Shown here one piece after another: positions 19,204 to 28,903 of a stretch of DNA of 34,080 nt (positions are counted from its first letter, which is position 1; the number at the start of each line of letters is the position of its first letter). Location of the stretch: assembly GCA_021298975.1 (NCBI GenBank), contig JAJTGC010000016.1:1-34080 (forward strand). Direction: 5' to 3'. Below the pieces are notes generated by a model. The model made no database searches and was not told the DNA's origin. It was given only the letters and a program-made list of their open reading frames with translations. This DNA comes from Oxalobacteraceae bacterium. Lineage in GTDB: Bacteria > Pseudomonadota > Gammaproteobacteria > Burkholderiales > Burkholderiaceae_D. The translations under genes were made by a program, and so were the position numbers.

Positions 19204-21411
19204 ATGACAGCACGCACCGAATGCCACGGATTGAACGTGGCGACCGTTCTGCATCAGTTTATCGAGAGCGAGGTTCTTCCCGGCACGGGTATTGCCAGTG
19301 ACACCTTCTGGAAAGGCTTTGCCCAAATCGTGACCGACCTTGCGCCTAAAAATGCGGCACTACTGGCAGAGCGCGATCGCCTGCAAATCGAACTCGATCA
19401 ATGGCATCGCGCCCATCCGGGACCTGTGACGGATGTTGCGGCCTATCGTACATTTCTGGAATCGATCGGTTATCTGCTGCCGATGCCCGAGGAAGTGAAA
19501 GTCACCACGGAGAACGTCGATGCCGAACTCGCGCTCACGGCAGGCCCGCAACTGGTGGTACCCATACTGAATGCGCGCTATGCACTCAATGCAGCTAACG
19601 CACGCTGGGGCTCACTGTATGACGCCCTGTATGGCACTGATGCTGTCCCTGAAACAGACGGCGCAAACCGCGCCGATAGTTATAACCCGGTGCGAGGGGC
19701 AAAAGTTGTGGCCTTCGCCCGTAATTTCCTGGATCAATCCGTGCCACTGAGCAAGGGCTCACATGCGGATGCCGTTTCTTATGTGGTCAGTGGCGGGAAA
19801 CTGAGCGTGGCGTTGAAAGACGGCAGTCATAGCGAACTGAAAGACAGCGCACAGTTTGCGGGCTTTCAGGGTCAAGCTTCGGCGCCCTCGTCGGTGCTGT
19901 TAACAAATAATGGCTTGCATATCGATCTGCGTATCGATCGGTCCACGCCCATCGGCAAAGTTGATGCTGCCGGTGTTGCCGATGTGGTGATCGAATCTGC
20001 GTTGTCGACGATTCTGGATTTGGAAGATTCAGTCACTGTGGTTGATGGCGATGATAAGGTGGTTGCGTACGAAAATTGGTTAGGCATCCTGAAAGGCACG
20101 CTATCCGAAGCCGTCTCCAAAGGCGGGAAATTTTTTACGCGAACCCTCAATGCGGATCGTGAATACACGGGCCCGAATGGCCAGTCGTTCAAGTTGCACG
20201 GACGCTCCCTGCTATTCCTTCGAAATGTCGGTCACTTAATGACCAACCCGGCGATTCTTACCGCCGACGGCAAGGAAATCCCGGAAGGCATTCTGGATGC
20301 CGTCGTCACCGTCACCATTGCGCTGCATGATCTCAAGCGTCCAGCCAGTCAGCGCGTGGGTAACACCCGCACAGGCTCCGTGTATATCGTTAAACCCAAG
20401 ATGCACGGACCGAAAGAAGTTGCCTTTGCTGCCGAACTGTTCGGTCGCGTTGAAGCGTTGCTCGGCCTGAAAGAAAACACCGTCAAGCTTGGCATCATGG
20501 ATGAGGAGCGTCGCACATCAGTCAACCTGAAAGCCTGCTTGCAGGAAGCAGCTGCGCGCGTGGCCTTCATTAATACCGGTTTCCTTGATCGTACCGGTGA
20601 TGAGATGCACTCGTCGATGGCGGCGGGTCCGATGATGCGCAAGGGCGATATGAAATCATCGACCTGGTTATTAGCCTATGAGCGCAGTAATGTTCTCACC
20701 GGTTTGTCATGTGGCATGCGCGGTCGCGGGCAGATTGGCAAGGGTATGTGGGCAATGCCCGATCTCATGGCTGCAATGCTGGAGCAGAAAATCGCTCACC
20801 CCAAAGCAGGGGCCAATACGGCGTGGGTGCCCTCGCCCACTGCGGCGACCTTGCATGCACTGCACTACCATCAGGTCGATGTAGCGGGGATTCAGCAGCA
20901 GCTTGAAAAAGGCGACGTGGCAAGCGAAATCCAGCGTTTGCGTGATGAGTTGTTGACGATTCCCGTCGTTGCTGGCGTCAATTGGTCAGCAGAAGAAATA
21001 CAACAAGAGCTCGATAACAATGCTCAAGGCATTCTTGGCTACGTGGTTCGCTGGATCGAACAGGGCGTTGGCTGCTCCAAGGTGCCGGACATTCACAACG
21101 TCGGCTTGATGGAAGACCGTGCGACCTTGCGTATCTCCAGCCAGCACATTGCCAATTGGCTTTTGCATGGTGTGGTCAGCGAGGAACAGGTTCGCGAAAC
21201 ATTAAAGCGCATGGCAACCGTTGTCGATGCACAGAATGCGGGCGATCCGTTTTATCGACCCATGTCCGGCGACTTCGAATATTCCTATGCATTTCAGGCT
21301 GCCAGCGATCTGGTGTTCAAAGGACTGGATCAGCCTTCGGGTTATACAGAACCACTGCTGCATGCCTGGCGTCTCAGGTTCAAGACAGAAGTGACGGCGC
21401 TCCCATCTTGA
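19204..21411 (+). CDS. glcB: Malate synthase G
   Basis: 735 residues, the size of the monomeric isoform G (isoform A is about 530). Start ATG 19204 has GGAAG upstream; the frame is open 27 codons further but those residues are not family-like. Recognised stretches: [23 protein letters not shown] near 140, [19 protein letters not shown] near 260 with metal-binding acidic residues, [13 protein letters not shown] near 400, [13 protein letters not shown] near 430 and [15 protein letters not shown] near 465. It condenses glyoxylate with acetyl-CoA to malate. Isocitrate lyase is not in this window. A terminator follows. Confidence 0.97.
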   Translation: MTARTECHGLNVATVLHQFIESEVLPGTGIASDTFWKGFAQIVTDLAPKNAALLAERDRLQIELDQWHRAHPGPVTDVAAYRTFLESIGYLLPMPEEVKVTTENVDAELALTAGPQLVVPILNARYALNAANARWGSLYDALYGTDAVPETDGANRADSYNPVRGAKVVAFARNFLDQSVPLSKGSHADAVSYVVSGGKLSVALKDGSHSELKDSAQFAGFQGQASAPSSVLLTNNGLHIDLRIDRSTPIGKVDAAGVADVVIESALSTILDLEDSVTVVDGDDKVVAYENWLGILKGTLSEAVSKGGKFFTRTLNADREYTGPNGQSFKLHGRSLLFLRNVGHLMTNPAILTADGKEIPEGILDAVVTVTIALHDLKRPASQRVGNTRTGSVYIVKPKMHGPKEVAFAAELFGRVEALLGLKENTVKLGIMDEERRTSVNLKACLQEAAARVAFINTGFLDRTGDEMHSSMAAGPMMRKGDMKSSTWLLAYERSNVLTGLSCGMRGRGQIGKGMWAMPDLMAAMLEQKIAHPKAGANTAWVPSPTAATLHALHYHQVDVAGIQQQLEKGDVASEIQRLRDELLTIPVVAGVNWSAEEIQQELDNNAQGILGYVVRWIEQGVGCSKVPDIHNVGLMEDRATLRISSQHIANWLLHGVVSEEQVRETLKRMATVVDAQNAGDPFYRPMSGDFEYSYAFQAASDLVFKGLDQPSGYTEPLLHAWRLRFKTEVTALPS

Positions 21412-21459
21412 AAAGCCGATAATTTCTGGCGCGCGCGCTGGTGATTCGAACTGCTGAAG

Positions 21460-21494
21460 ACCCCCACTTTTTTCGTTTGTGGGGGTTTTATTTT
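21460..21494 (+). terminator. Intrinsic terminator after glcB
   Basis: ACCCCCAC (21460-21467) pairs with GTGGGGGT (21479-21486), followed by TTTTATTTT. It lies between convergent glcB and ahpF, and the T run is only on the glcB side. Confidence 0.85.
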
Positions 21495-21534
21495 CAGGGT
21501 TGTTTGCGCGTGGGCCAGGCCTGTTGAAGCAGGA

Positions 21535-23112
21535 TCAGGCGGCGATTTTTTCAATATACTGAGCCGGGGCTAATATTCGAATCAAGTGATCAAACGCTCC
21601 CAACGCTGCCTTCGAGCCTTCACCCATCGCGATGATGATTTGTTTGTACGGGACCGTTGTCACATCCCCTGCGGCAAAGACGCCGGGCACAGAAGTCTGG
21701 CCGCGTGCGTCGACTTCAATTTCACCGTGTGCAGAAAGCGCCACCGTTCCCTTGAGCCAGTCGGTATTGGGCAGCAACCCAATCTGTACGAAAATACCTT
21801 CGAGCGGGATCAGGTGTGCGTTACCAGTCTTGCGATCCGTGTAGCTTATGCCATTGACCTGGCGGCCATCGCCCAGCACTTCGGTCGTTTGCGCACGGGT
21901 AATGACGGTCACATTCGGCAGGCTGTACAACTTGCGCTGCAGGACTGCGTCTGCGCGTAGAGCGGTATCGAACTCGAGCAGGCTTACATGACCCACAATA
22001 CCTGCCAGATCAATCGCGGCTTCAACGCCAGAGTTACCCCCGCCGACGACGGCGACGCGTTTGCCCTTGAACAGCGGACCATCGCAGTGAGGGCAGTACG
22101 CGACGCCACGGTTGCGGTATTCCTGTTCGCCCGGCACGTTAAGCTCACGCCAGCGCGCACCGGTGGCAATGATGACGGATTTTGCTTTGAGGCTGGCGCC
22201 GCTTTCCAGCGTTACTTCAATCAGCTCTCCCGGTATCAGCGCGGTGGCCCTTTGCAAGTTCATGACGTCGACATCATAGGATTTCACGTGCTGCTCTAAT
22301 GCAGCGACCAGCTTCGGTCCTTCGGTTTCTTTGACGGAAATGAAGTTTTCAATACCGAGGGTTTCGAGCACCTGACCGCCAAAGCGGTCGGCCAGCACGC
22401 CAGTACGTATGCCTTTGCGTGCTGAATAGATGGCGGCAGACGCTCCTGCGGGGCCGCCGCCGATCACCAACACATCGAAAACTTCCTTTTGGGTGATTTT
22501 CTCGGTTTCTCTTTGAACGACGCTGGTGTCAAGCTTCGTAATAATTTCTTCCAGCGTCATCCGACCTTGACCGAAACTCTGGTTATTGAGGAATACGGTC
22601 GGCACAGACATGATCTGACGCGCCGCTACTTCTTGCTGAAAAAGTGCACCATCAATCGTGGTGTGACGAATGCTCGGATTGATGACCGCCATCAGATTGA
22701 GGGCTTGCACAACATCCGGACAATTCTGACAGGACAGTGAGATGTAGGTTTCGAAGTCATACTCGCCCTTGAGTTGCCCAATCTGTTCGATGATCTCGGC
22801 ACTTGCCTTTGACGGATGACCACCCACTTGCAGTAGCGCGAGCACCAGTGATGTGAACTCGTGTCCCATTGGCATACCTGCGAACCGGATGCCATTGCCC
22901 GCCGTTCTGCGCTTTAGTGTGAAGGATGGCTTGCGTTGATCATCATGACCTTCGGTGTAAGTGATGCGTGTCGACAGGGAAGCGATTTCCTGCAGCATCT
23001 CGCGCATCTCTTGCGACTTCTCGCTGAGGTCGAGCGAGGCACTGATCTCGATATCGAGCGTGAGTTTGGCGAGATAAACGTGCAATTGACTTTTGATAGC
23101 GGCGTCCAGCAT
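21535..23112 (-). CDS. ahpF: Alkyl hydroperoxide reductase subunit F
   Basis: 525 residues from ATG 23112, with GAGG upstream; a start 14 codons earlier is open but not family-like. The N-terminal double thioredoxin fold (about 1-195) carries the redox pair CQNCP near 129. A linker is followed by a thioredoxin-reductase-like module: FAD-binding [17 protein letters not shown] near 217, the CPHC pair in YCPHCDGP near 345, NAD(P)H-binding [17 protein letters not shown] near 360, and [13 protein letters not shown] near 480. It passes electrons from NADH to AhpC. It follows ahpC by 74 bases on the same strand, so the two are probably one operon. Confidence 0.97.
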   Translation of the reverse strand: MLDAAIKSQLHVYLAKLTLDIEISASLDLSEKSQEMREMLQEIASLSTRITYTEGHDDQRKPSFTLKRRTAGNGIRFAGMPMGHEFTSLVLALLQVGGHPSKASAEIIEQIGQLKGEYDFETYISLSCQNCPDVVQALNLMAVINPSIRHTTIDGALFQQEVAARQIMSVPTVFLNNQSFGQGRMTLEEIITKLDTSVVQRETEKITQKEVFDVLVIGGGPAGASAAIYSARKGIRTGVLADRFGGQVLETLGIENFISVKETEGPKLVAALEQHVKSYDVDVMNLQRATALIPGELIEVTLESGASLKAKSVIIATGARWRELNVPGEQEYRNRGVAYCPHCDGPLFKGKRVAVVGGGNSGVEAAIDLAGIVGHVSLLEFDTALRADAVLQRKLYSLPNVTVITRAQTTEVLGDGRQVNGISYTDRKTGNAHLIPLEGIFVQIGLLPNTDWLKGTVALSAHGEIEVDARGQTSVPGVFAAGDVTTVPYKQIIIAMGEGSKAALGAFDHLIRILAPAQYIEKIAA

Positions 23113-23186
23113 GATGGCCTCGGATTCAGTAGGGATTGATCGAGTGCTGCCCAAGCAGCACTCGCGTATTTCATGACAAAGCAGGG

Positions 23187-23750
23187 TCAGATTTTGCCGA
23201 CGAGATCCAGTGAGGGGGCGAGCGTCTTTTCACCTGGCGTCCACTTGGCCGGGCAGACCTCGCCGGGATGTGCAGCCACATACTGAGCTGCTTGTACTTT
23301 GCGCAGCAGCTCTTTGGCATCGCGTCCAATACCGTCGTCGTGAACCTCGCAGAGCTTGATCTGTCCTTCTGGGTCAATGACGAAGGTGCCGCGCTGGGCC
23401 AAGCCAGTACGCTCTGTCATGACACCGAAGCTGCGGCTGATGGCACCTGTGGGGTCGCCGAGCATGGGGTAGCGAATCTTGCCGATCGTGTCTGACGTGT
23501 CGTGCCAGGCTTTGTGAGCAAAATGCGTGTCGGTTGAGACCGCGTAGATTTCCACACCCAATGCCTTGAACGTGTCATAGTGATCTGCCAAGTCACCCAG
23601 TTCTGTTGGGCAAACGAATGTGAAATCGGCCGGGTAGAAAAAAACCACTGACCATTGGCCTTTCAGGTTGGCATCGCTGGCAGGGACAAATTTGCCATCG
23701 TGATAAGCCGTGGTTGTGAACGGTTGAACGCTGGTGTTGATGAGTGACAT
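23187..23750 (-). CDS. ahpC: Alkyl hydroperoxide reductase subunit C (2-Cys peroxiredoxin)
   Basis: 187 residues, the AhpC length, starting [21 protein letters not shown]. The peroxidatic cysteine is in [17 protein letters not shown] (about residue 47), with the family Thr and Pro just before it. The resolving cysteine is in [13 protein letters not shown] (about 166). The enzyme reduces hydrogen peroxide, organic hydroperoxides and peroxynitrite in the cytoplasm and is recharged by AhpF, encoded just downstream. The upstream region has OxyR-like ATAG/CTAT modules, so peroxide induction is expected. OxyR itself is not in this window. Confidence 0.98.
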   Translation of the reverse strand: MSLINTSVQPFTTTAYHDGKFVPASDANLKGQWSVVFFYPADFTFVCPTELGDLADHYDTFKALGVEIYAVSTDTHFAHKAWHDTSDTIGKIRYPMLGDPTGAISRSFGVMTERTGLAQRGTFVIDPEGQIKLCEVHDDGIGRDAKELLRKVQAAQYVAAHPGEVCPAKWTPGEKTLAPSLDLVGKI

Positions 23751-23790
23751 GTTGCTTCTCCTGGGGTTGATGAACGGGACAGGGCAAATA

Positions 23791-23853
23791 ATAGGACTAA
23801 ACTATCAAAATTAATATTTGATAGTTTTTATCAATTTAATAGCTCCTAGCTAT
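23791..23853 (-). promoter_or_regulatory. OxyR-like operator region upstream of ahpC
   Basis: ATAG-N7-CTAT units of the OxyR pattern occur at 23791-23805 and 23839-23853. The second, ATAGCTCCTAGCTAT, fits ATAGnTnnnAnCTAT at every fixed position and has a weaker unit (TTTG...TTAT) in the correct 22-base phase at 23817-23831. Between them lies a perfect 11-bp inverted repeat, AAACTATCAAA (23799-23809) and TTTGATAGTTT (23817-23827). The region is 41-103 bases before the ahpC start. Of the gap 23751-24099, the rest shows no gene. Confidence 0.5.
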
Positions 23854-24099
23854 GGAGAAATAAAAATTCATAAAATTTAAGGAAAATGCCGAGATTGATG
23901 AGACTCTCTGCGGGGTAAAAAAGTCGAATGGTGATGCCGGTTTCGATTAGTCGCTGGACTTTTGACTTCTCGCTTCTGTTTTTCCGCAGTTTCTATCCCC
24001 CGTATCTGGCTTTGACGCATTGGCATCTTTCCTTACAATGCGGGCTGCAACAACGTTTGGAGCAGACGCTTTCTGCTCGTGAAGCTTTCAGGAGGACAC

Positions 24100-24969
24100 A
24101 TGAAAAAGTTTTGGATGGCATTGATGGTGGCGATCATGGGAGTCACGATCGCTGTCTCCAGCGCCGAAGCGAAGCGCCTCGGTGGCGGCGGCTCGTTTGG
24201 CAAGTCTTCACCCAGTTATAGCCGGCAAGCGCCGGCACAAGGCGCGGGTCAGTCTGCGGCAGCGTCGCGTCCTGCGGCACCTGCCGCAGCGCCAGCGAGT
24301 CCGTGGCGCGGCATTCTGGGGGGTGCCTTGTTAGGTTTGGGTTTGGGTGCCCTTTTGTCGCACTTTGGTCTGGGCGGTGAGCTTGCCGGGATGATGGGAA
24401 CCATCCTGATGGTCGGTTTGCTGGCATTCGCAGCCTTGATGGTCTACCGGTTGCTATCGAAGAAAAATGCAAGCCAACAGCCGCGCCCAGCGTTCGCCGG
24501 AGCGATGGAAAAAAGCGGCATCCCCGAAGTTGGTTCCAACCTTGGGTCTGCGCCCCAGAATGCGAACTGGCAGACAGCAGCGGCAGCGGCACCGGCGATT
24601 CCCGCCGACTTTGACACCGTGGGTTTTCTGCGTCATGCGAAAACGAATTTCCTGCGTATGCAAGCGGCGTGGGATAAAGCGGACGCGCAGGATATCAGTG
24701 AGTTCACCACGCCGGAAATGTTTGCTGAGCTGAAAATGCAGTTGACTGAGCGTGGCGTATCCGCGAATCACACGGATGTCGTTACGCTTGAGGCAGAGTT
24801 GATGGGCGTGGAAACGGTTGCCGATGAATATCTGGCCAGTGTCCGTTTCAACGGCATGGTGAAAGAAGATGCACAGGCACCCGCTGAAGCCTTTAACGAG
24901 ATCTGGGTGCTCTCGAAGCCAGCGAGCGGTAGCGGTGGATGGCTGCTGGCGGGTATCCAGCAGGTCTGA
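24100..24969 (+). CDS. Tim44-like domain membrane protein
   Basis: 289 residues from ATG 24100, with a strong GGAGG at 24091. It has a signal-like N-terminus (MKKFWMALMVAIMGVTIAVS, cut near SSAEA), a Gly/Ser- and Ala/Pro-rich linker (about 28-75) and two hydrophobic helices, GILGGALLGLGLGALLSHF and MMGTILMVGLLAFAALMVY (about 75-125). The C-terminal domain (about 165-289, DFDTVGFLRHAKTNFLRMQA, then DAQDISEFTTPEMFAELKMQL) is like the Tim44/MBA1 fold. This architecture is widespread in betaproteobacteria and its role is not established; a membrane-associated assembly function is a guess by analogy. Confidence 0.85.
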   Translation: MKKFWMALMVAIMGVTIAVSSAEAKRLGGGGSFGKSSPSYSRQAPAQGAGQSAAASRPAAPAAAPASPWRGILGGALLGLGLGALLSHFGLGGELAGMMGTILMVGLLAFAALMVYRLLSKKNASQQPRPAFAGAMEKSGIPEVGSNLGSAPQNANWQTAAAAAPAIPADFDTVGFLRHAKTNFLRMQAAWDKADAQDISEFTTPEMFAELKMQLTERGVSANHTDVVTLEAELMGVETVADEYLASVRFNGMVKEDAQAPAEAFNEIWVLSKPASGSGGWLLAGIQQV

Positions 24970-25034
24970 AGAAAATCGCTGACAGCCTTGATCAACGGTT
25001 GTCAGCCAGGAGTCTGTAATAATCGTATCGGCTC

Positions 25035-25067
25035 AAGCCGTTCGCAGCTTACTGCGAACGGCTTTTT
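25035..25067 (+). terminator. Intrinsic terminator after Tim44-domain gene
   Basis: Thirteen-bp stem AAGCCGTTCGCAG (25035-25047) / CTGCGAACGGCTT (25052-25064), four-base loop CTTA, then T residues to 25067. Confidence 0.9.
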
Positions 25068-25116
25068 GTTGACTGATCCCGGATGTTAATCTCCTCCGCA
25101 TAGAGTAACTAATCCC

Positions 25117-26130
25117 ATGAGCACTCCGACCCGTATATCGTTTTCCGAATGGGGCTCTTACGTGTTGGCCGCTGCTGGCTTGATGCTCGTATTGCAGGGC
25201 GGTCTGCTGGCCGCGCTGTATGCGGGTTTGCTGGTTTACGCCTTGGTGCATTTGCTTGCGCCGAGACTGAGCGCCACGTTGGACACGCAGCGCTCACGCC
25301 TGATAGCCGTTGCCGTTCTCGGATCCGTCATTGTGTTGCTGCTAATCGTTATTGTCTGGGGAGCAGCGAGCTTCTTTCTGTCAGACGCGGGAAGCTTGCC
25401 GGTGCTGTTAAAAAAAATGGCAGATCTGATTGATCAGTCACGCTCTCAGATTCCGCCTTGGCTTGCTGCCTACTTGCCGCAGAGCGCCGAGGCGATGCAA
25501 CAATCCTTCGCACACTGGATCCGCGATCATGCATCGCAAGCCACAGACCTTGGAAAGCAGATGGGTCGGCTGATTCTCCACTTGCTGGTTGGCATGGTGA
25601 TCGGTGCGATGGCGGCTTTGTATGACACCACGCAGATTCATCACTACAAACCGCTGTCTGCAGCATTGCATCAGCGCATTGTGCGGCTGCATCAGGCGTT
25701 CAAGCAGATTGTTTTTGCTCAGGTCAGGATTGCGGGTATCAATGCGATTTTTACAGGTATTTTTCTGGCACTGGCATTGCCGATGGCGGGCATTCATCTG
25801 CCTTTTGTGAAAACCATGATTCTGATCACCTTTATCGCTGGACTCTTGCCGGTCGTCGGTAATCTCATTTCAAACACGGTCATTGTGGTGATCAGTTTGT
25901 CGCACTCGCTTTCCACAGCGGCCTTTGCGCTCTTGTTTCTGGTAACGATACACAAGCTTGAATACTTCCTGAACGCAAAAATTATCGGTACCCAAATCAA
26001 TGCCAAGGCATGGGAGCTGCTGACTGCCATGCTGATCATGGAGTCTTTGTTTGGCATACCGGGGGTTATTGCAGCCCCGGTGTTTTATGCCTACCTGAAG
26101 ACAGAGTTGGTCGCGTTAGGACAGGTGTGA
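25117..26130 (+). CDS. AI-2E family transporter (PerM-like permease)
   Basis: 337 residues with paired N-terminal helices (SYVLAAAGLMLVLQGGLLAALYAGL), a third after RSRLIAVAVLGSVIVLLLIVI, a long soluble segment (about 95-155) and a C-terminal bundle. The bundle contains the family hallmark FVKTMILITFIAGLLPVVGNLISN near 230-253 and the late LFLVTIHKLEYFLNAKIIG. The family (PF01594) includes autoinducer-2 exporters and Na+(Li+)/H+ antiporters, so the substrate is not predictable. Start ATG at 25117, after the preceding terminator; it converges with the terC-type gene. Confidence 0.9.
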   Translation: MSTPTRISFSEWGSYVLAAAGLMLVLQGGLLAALYAGLLVYALVHLLAPRLSATLDTQRSRLIAVAVLGSVIVLLLIVIVWGAASFFLSDAGSLPVLLKKMADLIDQSRSQIPPWLAAYLPQSAEAMQQSFAHWIRDHASQATDLGKQMGRLILHLLVGMVIGAMAALYDTTQIHHYKPLSAALHQRIVRLHQAFKQIVFAQVRIAGINAIFTGIFLALALPMAGIHLPFVKTMILITFIAGLLPVVGNLISNTVIVVISLSHSLSTAAFALLFLVTIHKLEYFLNAKIIGTQINAKAWELLTAMLIMESLFGIPGVIAAPVFYAYLKTELVALGQV

Positions 26131-26153
26131 AGCCAGCGCAAAAGTTCAGGCCT

Positions 26154-26918
26154 TCACTTTTTGTCGGTCTGCTCGGGTGATGCAATCGACGCGATGATAT
26201 CTACTGGTCGGGATGAACGCTGGCGCATTCGCAAATTCAGCATTTCAACGATGACCGAGAATAGCATTGCGCTGTAAATGTAACCCTTGGGCACATGCGT
26301 GCCAAAACTTTCGGCAATCAACACCACGCCGATTGCAACCAGGAAGGACAGTGCGAGCATTTTGATGGTTGGATGGGCAGACACAAAACGTCCTATGGGA
26401 CCGGCAAACACCATCATGAGTCCAACAGAAGTAACGACCGCTGCCACCATCACGGCAACCTGATCAACCATTCCGACCGCTGTGATGATGGAGTCGAGCG
26501 AGAACACGATATCAATCAGCATGATCTGCGTGATGATGGAGACGAATGAGGCGTGGACGATATTCTTTTGCGTCTCATGCCGGCCCTCAAGCGATTCATG
26601 AATCTCGCCGACACTTTTCCAGATCAGGAACAGGCCGCCGACCAGCAGCACGATGTCACGACCAGAGAATGGCTGACCGAATACGGTAAACAGCGTCGCC
26701 TTCAATCCAACGATCCAGGCCAGAATCATCAGCAAGCCAATACGCATGAACATGGCGCCAAACAGACCAATTTTTCGTGCAGTTTCACGTTGATGTGGCG
26801 GTAGCTTGTCCACCAGGATCGAGATGAAGATGATGTTGTCTATGCCCAGAACCAGTTCAAGGGCCGTTAGGGTCAAAAAAGCCAGCCAGATTTGTGGGTC
26901 GGACAGCAATTCGAGCAT
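26154..26918 (-). CDS. TerC-family integral membrane protein
   Basis: 254 residues from ATG 26918 with GGAG upstream; the frame extends 14 codons further without family similarity. It has seven or so membrane helices. TerC acidic motifs lie in membrane segments: LELVLGIDNIIFISILVDKLP near residues 19-40 and LIDIVFSLDSIITAVGMVDQ near 135-155; the paired Asp residues are thought to bind metal. Relatives act in tellurite resistance, alkaline response or Mn2+ export. The divergent NhaR-type regulator gene suggests a link with ion or pH stress, but that is inference. No yybP-ykoY-type leader was seen. Confidence 0.9.
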   Translation of the reverse strand: MLELLSDPQIWLAFLTLTALELVLGIDNIIFISILVDKLPPHQRETARKIGLFGAMFMRIGLLMILAWIVGLKATLFTVFGQPFSGRDIVLLVGGLFLIWKSVGEIHESLEGRHETQKNIVHASFVSIITQIMLIDIVFSLDSIITAVGMVDQVAVMVAAVVTSVGLMMVFAGPIGRFVSAHPTIKMLALSFLVAIGVVLIAESFGTHVPKGYIYSAMLFSVIVEMLNLRMRQRSSRPVDIIASIASPEQTDKK

Positions 26919-27183
26919 TGGGGATTCTCCGCAGAAGGTATCGTCACATTGAATCGGCAAAGTTTACCAGTGGGCTCTTGAATGCAGGCGTCTGCGGGCG
27001 CCTAAAAAACCAGAGATAATCGGACGGTGAGTTCGAGAAATCGGAAAAATTACTTTAAAAAGCCTGACAAAAAGCCGCTGCCGTTGGTGGGCCGCCTTGC
27101 CGAACTGGGTAGTACTGTCTGCGGTGGCTCGCCCGGCCAGCGAGCGCGCCGCTTAACACCGTTTATTTTGTGAGGGATTCTCA

Positions 27184-28077
27184 GTGGGCCTGAATTTTCG
27201 TCATCTGCAGTACTTCTGGGTCGTCGCCAAAGAGGGCAGCATTACCCGTGCCGCCGAGCGTCTTGGTCTTGCCGTGCAAACGGTGAGTGCCCAACTCTCG
27301 CAACTTGAGAAGTCCATCGGTAAATCTTTATTCAAACCCCAGGGACGACGTCTCGTCCTCACGGAGGCCGGAGACCTGGCGTTGCGTTATGCCGATCAGA
27401 TTTTTCTGCTGGGCGAGCAACTGCAAGATGCGCTCAGCACCAGTGATGTCGATCCCGTGATGCGGCTTACCGTAGGCATTTCCGATTCCCTCCCAAAGCT
27501 GATCGCTTCTCGTTTGCTCGAAGCAACCCTCGCATTGCCGCAGCGCGTCAGACTGGTTTGCTATGAAGAGCAGTTCGAGTCGCTGCTCGGCAAGCTGGCG
27601 GTGCACAAACTGGATGTGATGCTGACGGACAGGCCGGTACCGCCGGGCTCATCCCTTAGGGTATTCAGTCACCTGCTTGTGGAGACAGAGACCAGCTTGT
27701 TTGGCATACCGGCACTGGCAGAAAAATACACGCCGGGATTTCCGGGCAGTTTGAACGGAGCACCCCTGCTTTTGCCTACCCGCAATAATGCGATTCGTGC
27801 TCGCATTGATTACTGGCTTGAAAAGCATGAACTTCATCCGGATCTGATCGGCGAGTTCGATGACAATGCCCTGCTGCATACGTTTGGACGTGCGGGTCGG
27901 GGATTGTTCCCGGCGCCCTCAGTGCTTGCCGAGGATGTGTTCAAGCAGTTTGGTGCGGTGTCGGTCGGCCCCATGTCCGAAGTTAAAGAGCAGATTTATG
28001 CTATTTCCAATGACAGAAAAATTAAACATCCGGCGATCGAAGCCATTTTGAAGGCAATGCACAAGGATGTTTTTTGA
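27184..28077 (+). CDS. nhaR: NhaR-type LysR-family transcriptional activator
   Basis: 297 residues, starting with GTG at 27184 preceded by GAGGG. The winged helix-turn-helix covers MGLNFRHLQYFWVVAKEGSI, TRAAERLGLAVQTVSAQLSQ and SIGKSLFKPQGRRLVLTEAG. The 'LNYxHLxYFWxVAKEGS' start is characteristic of NhaR, which activates the Na+/H+ antiporter gene nhaA in response to Na+. No nhaA lies beside it; the divergent neighbour is a TerC-family gene. The subfamily name is a sequence-style call, while the LysR family is certain. A hairpin (27127-27145, GCTCGC/GCGAGC) lies in its upstream region. A terminator follows the gene. Confidence 0.82.
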   Translation: MGLNFRHLQYFWVVAKEGSITRAAERLGLAVQTVSAQLSQLEKSIGKSLFKPQGRRLVLTEAGDLALRYADQIFLLGEQLQDALSTSDVDPVMRLTVGISDSLPKLIASRLLEATLALPQRVRLVCYEEQFESLLGKLAVHKLDVMLTDRPVPPGSSLRVFSHLLVETETSLFGIPALAEKYTPGFPGSLNGAPLLLPTRNNAIRARIDYWLEKHELHPDLIGEFDDNALLHTFGRAGRGLFPAPSVLAEDVFKQFGAVSVGPMSEVKEQIYAISNDRKIKHPAIEAILKAMHKDVF

Positions 28078-28282
28078 GACGCGCCGCTGTGGCACAAAAA
28101 AATGCTGGCACAGACCGCCGTTTTCCCTCTACTTGCTGCAACGTGCGGGGTTTGCGCCATCCGCTACAAAAACAGCCCGCTGGTCACCCGGCGGTCAAGT
28201 GTGTGCCAGGCGGCTCTCTACACGAATGGGAATTTGCCGACGCGAAGCTAATGTCCGCAGGAGCCGCTTGGCTTGAAAGTGC

Positions 28283-28310
28283 AACCGCCTGCAGATGCAG
28301 GCGGTTTTTT
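28283..28310 (+). terminator. Intrinsic terminator downstream of nhaR
   Basis: AACCGCCTGC (28283-28292) pairs with GCAGGCGGTT (28297-28306) around AGAT, followed by T residues. It is about 205 bases after the nhaR stop; no gene is seen between. Confidence 0.85.
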
Positions 28311-28328
28311 GGCGCGAGCTTGACTGCC

Positions 28329-28649
28329 TTATTTTTTTTTCAATTCGACTTCAAACTGCGCGAACCAGGCTGAGATGTTTTCAATATCGTCATCGGAGAG
28401 CGGCTTGGCGATCACGTTCATTACTTCATTGTGACGTTTGCCGTCGCGGAATTGTTTCAATTGGCTTGCAAGATAAACTTCCGGCTGACCCGCCAGCGAA
28501 GGCGTGCCAGGCATCTTCGAGACGCCATTTTCGCCATGGCACATAAGGCAGCTTTGAGCGGCTTTCTCGCCAGCCTTCATGTCAGCGGAGGCGGGCAGCG
28601 AAACACTGGCCAGGGTAAGAAGCGTCGTAAATAGTGCGGCTGATTTCAT
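28329..28649 (-). CDS. Periplasmic c-type cytochrome (class I)
   Basis: 106 residues: a signal peptide (MKSAALFTTLLTLASVSLPASA, cleavage near 22) followed by one haem site CLMCH near residues 34-38 and a distal methionine probably in NEVMNVIAKPLSDDDI near 77. The size and 'GTPSLAGQPEVYLASQLKQF' are typical of small soluble cytochromes c that carry electrons in the periplasm. It lies downstream of, and on the same strand as, the sugar-dehydrogenase gene and could be its electron acceptor, although 254 bases and a terminator separate them. Confidence 0.93.
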   Translation of the reverse strand: MKSAALFTTLLTLASVSLPASADMKAGEKAAQSCLMCHGENGVSKMPGTPSLAGQPEVYLASQLKQFRDGKRHNEVMNVIAKPLSDDDIENISAWFAQFEVELKKK

Positions 28650-28816
28650 GATTTAAATCTGAGTAAGTTAAGTGGTGAAGGTGTTACGGCAAACTGGGAA
28701 AGCGCTGAAACTTATTACTGCTGCAAAAAGGGCATCAGACCTTTAATTGTCTATTTCCTCGCAGCCCAGACAGGCGTTGGCTTACGATAAAACAGGAATT
28801 GATTAAGTGCCTGCTT

Positions 28817-28858
28817 AAAACAAAATCGCCTGCCACGTTAACACGGGGCAGGCGATTT
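28817..28858 (-). terminator. Intrinsic terminator after sugar dehydrogenase gene
   Basis: Perfect 12-bp stem AAATCGCCTGCC (28823-28834) / GGCAGGCGATTT (28847-28858); on the minus strand the T-rich tail TTTTGTTTT follows. It separates the dehydrogenase from the cytochrome gene. Confidence 0.8.
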
Positions 28859-28903
28859 GCATCACAGCGACCAGGCTTGCGACCTGGTCGAGTTCAGGTT
28901 CTC

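Noticed and set aside
21441-21452. TTCGAA-containing stretch resembling a tRNA T-loop
   Set aside because: No acceptor stem, anticodon arm or CCA context around it.
26919-27183. Manganese (yybP-ykoY) riboswitch upstream of the TerC-family gene
   Set aside because: Such leaders often precede TerC genes, but I could not find the conserved core on the minus strand; only an unrelated hairpin at 27127-27145 was seen.
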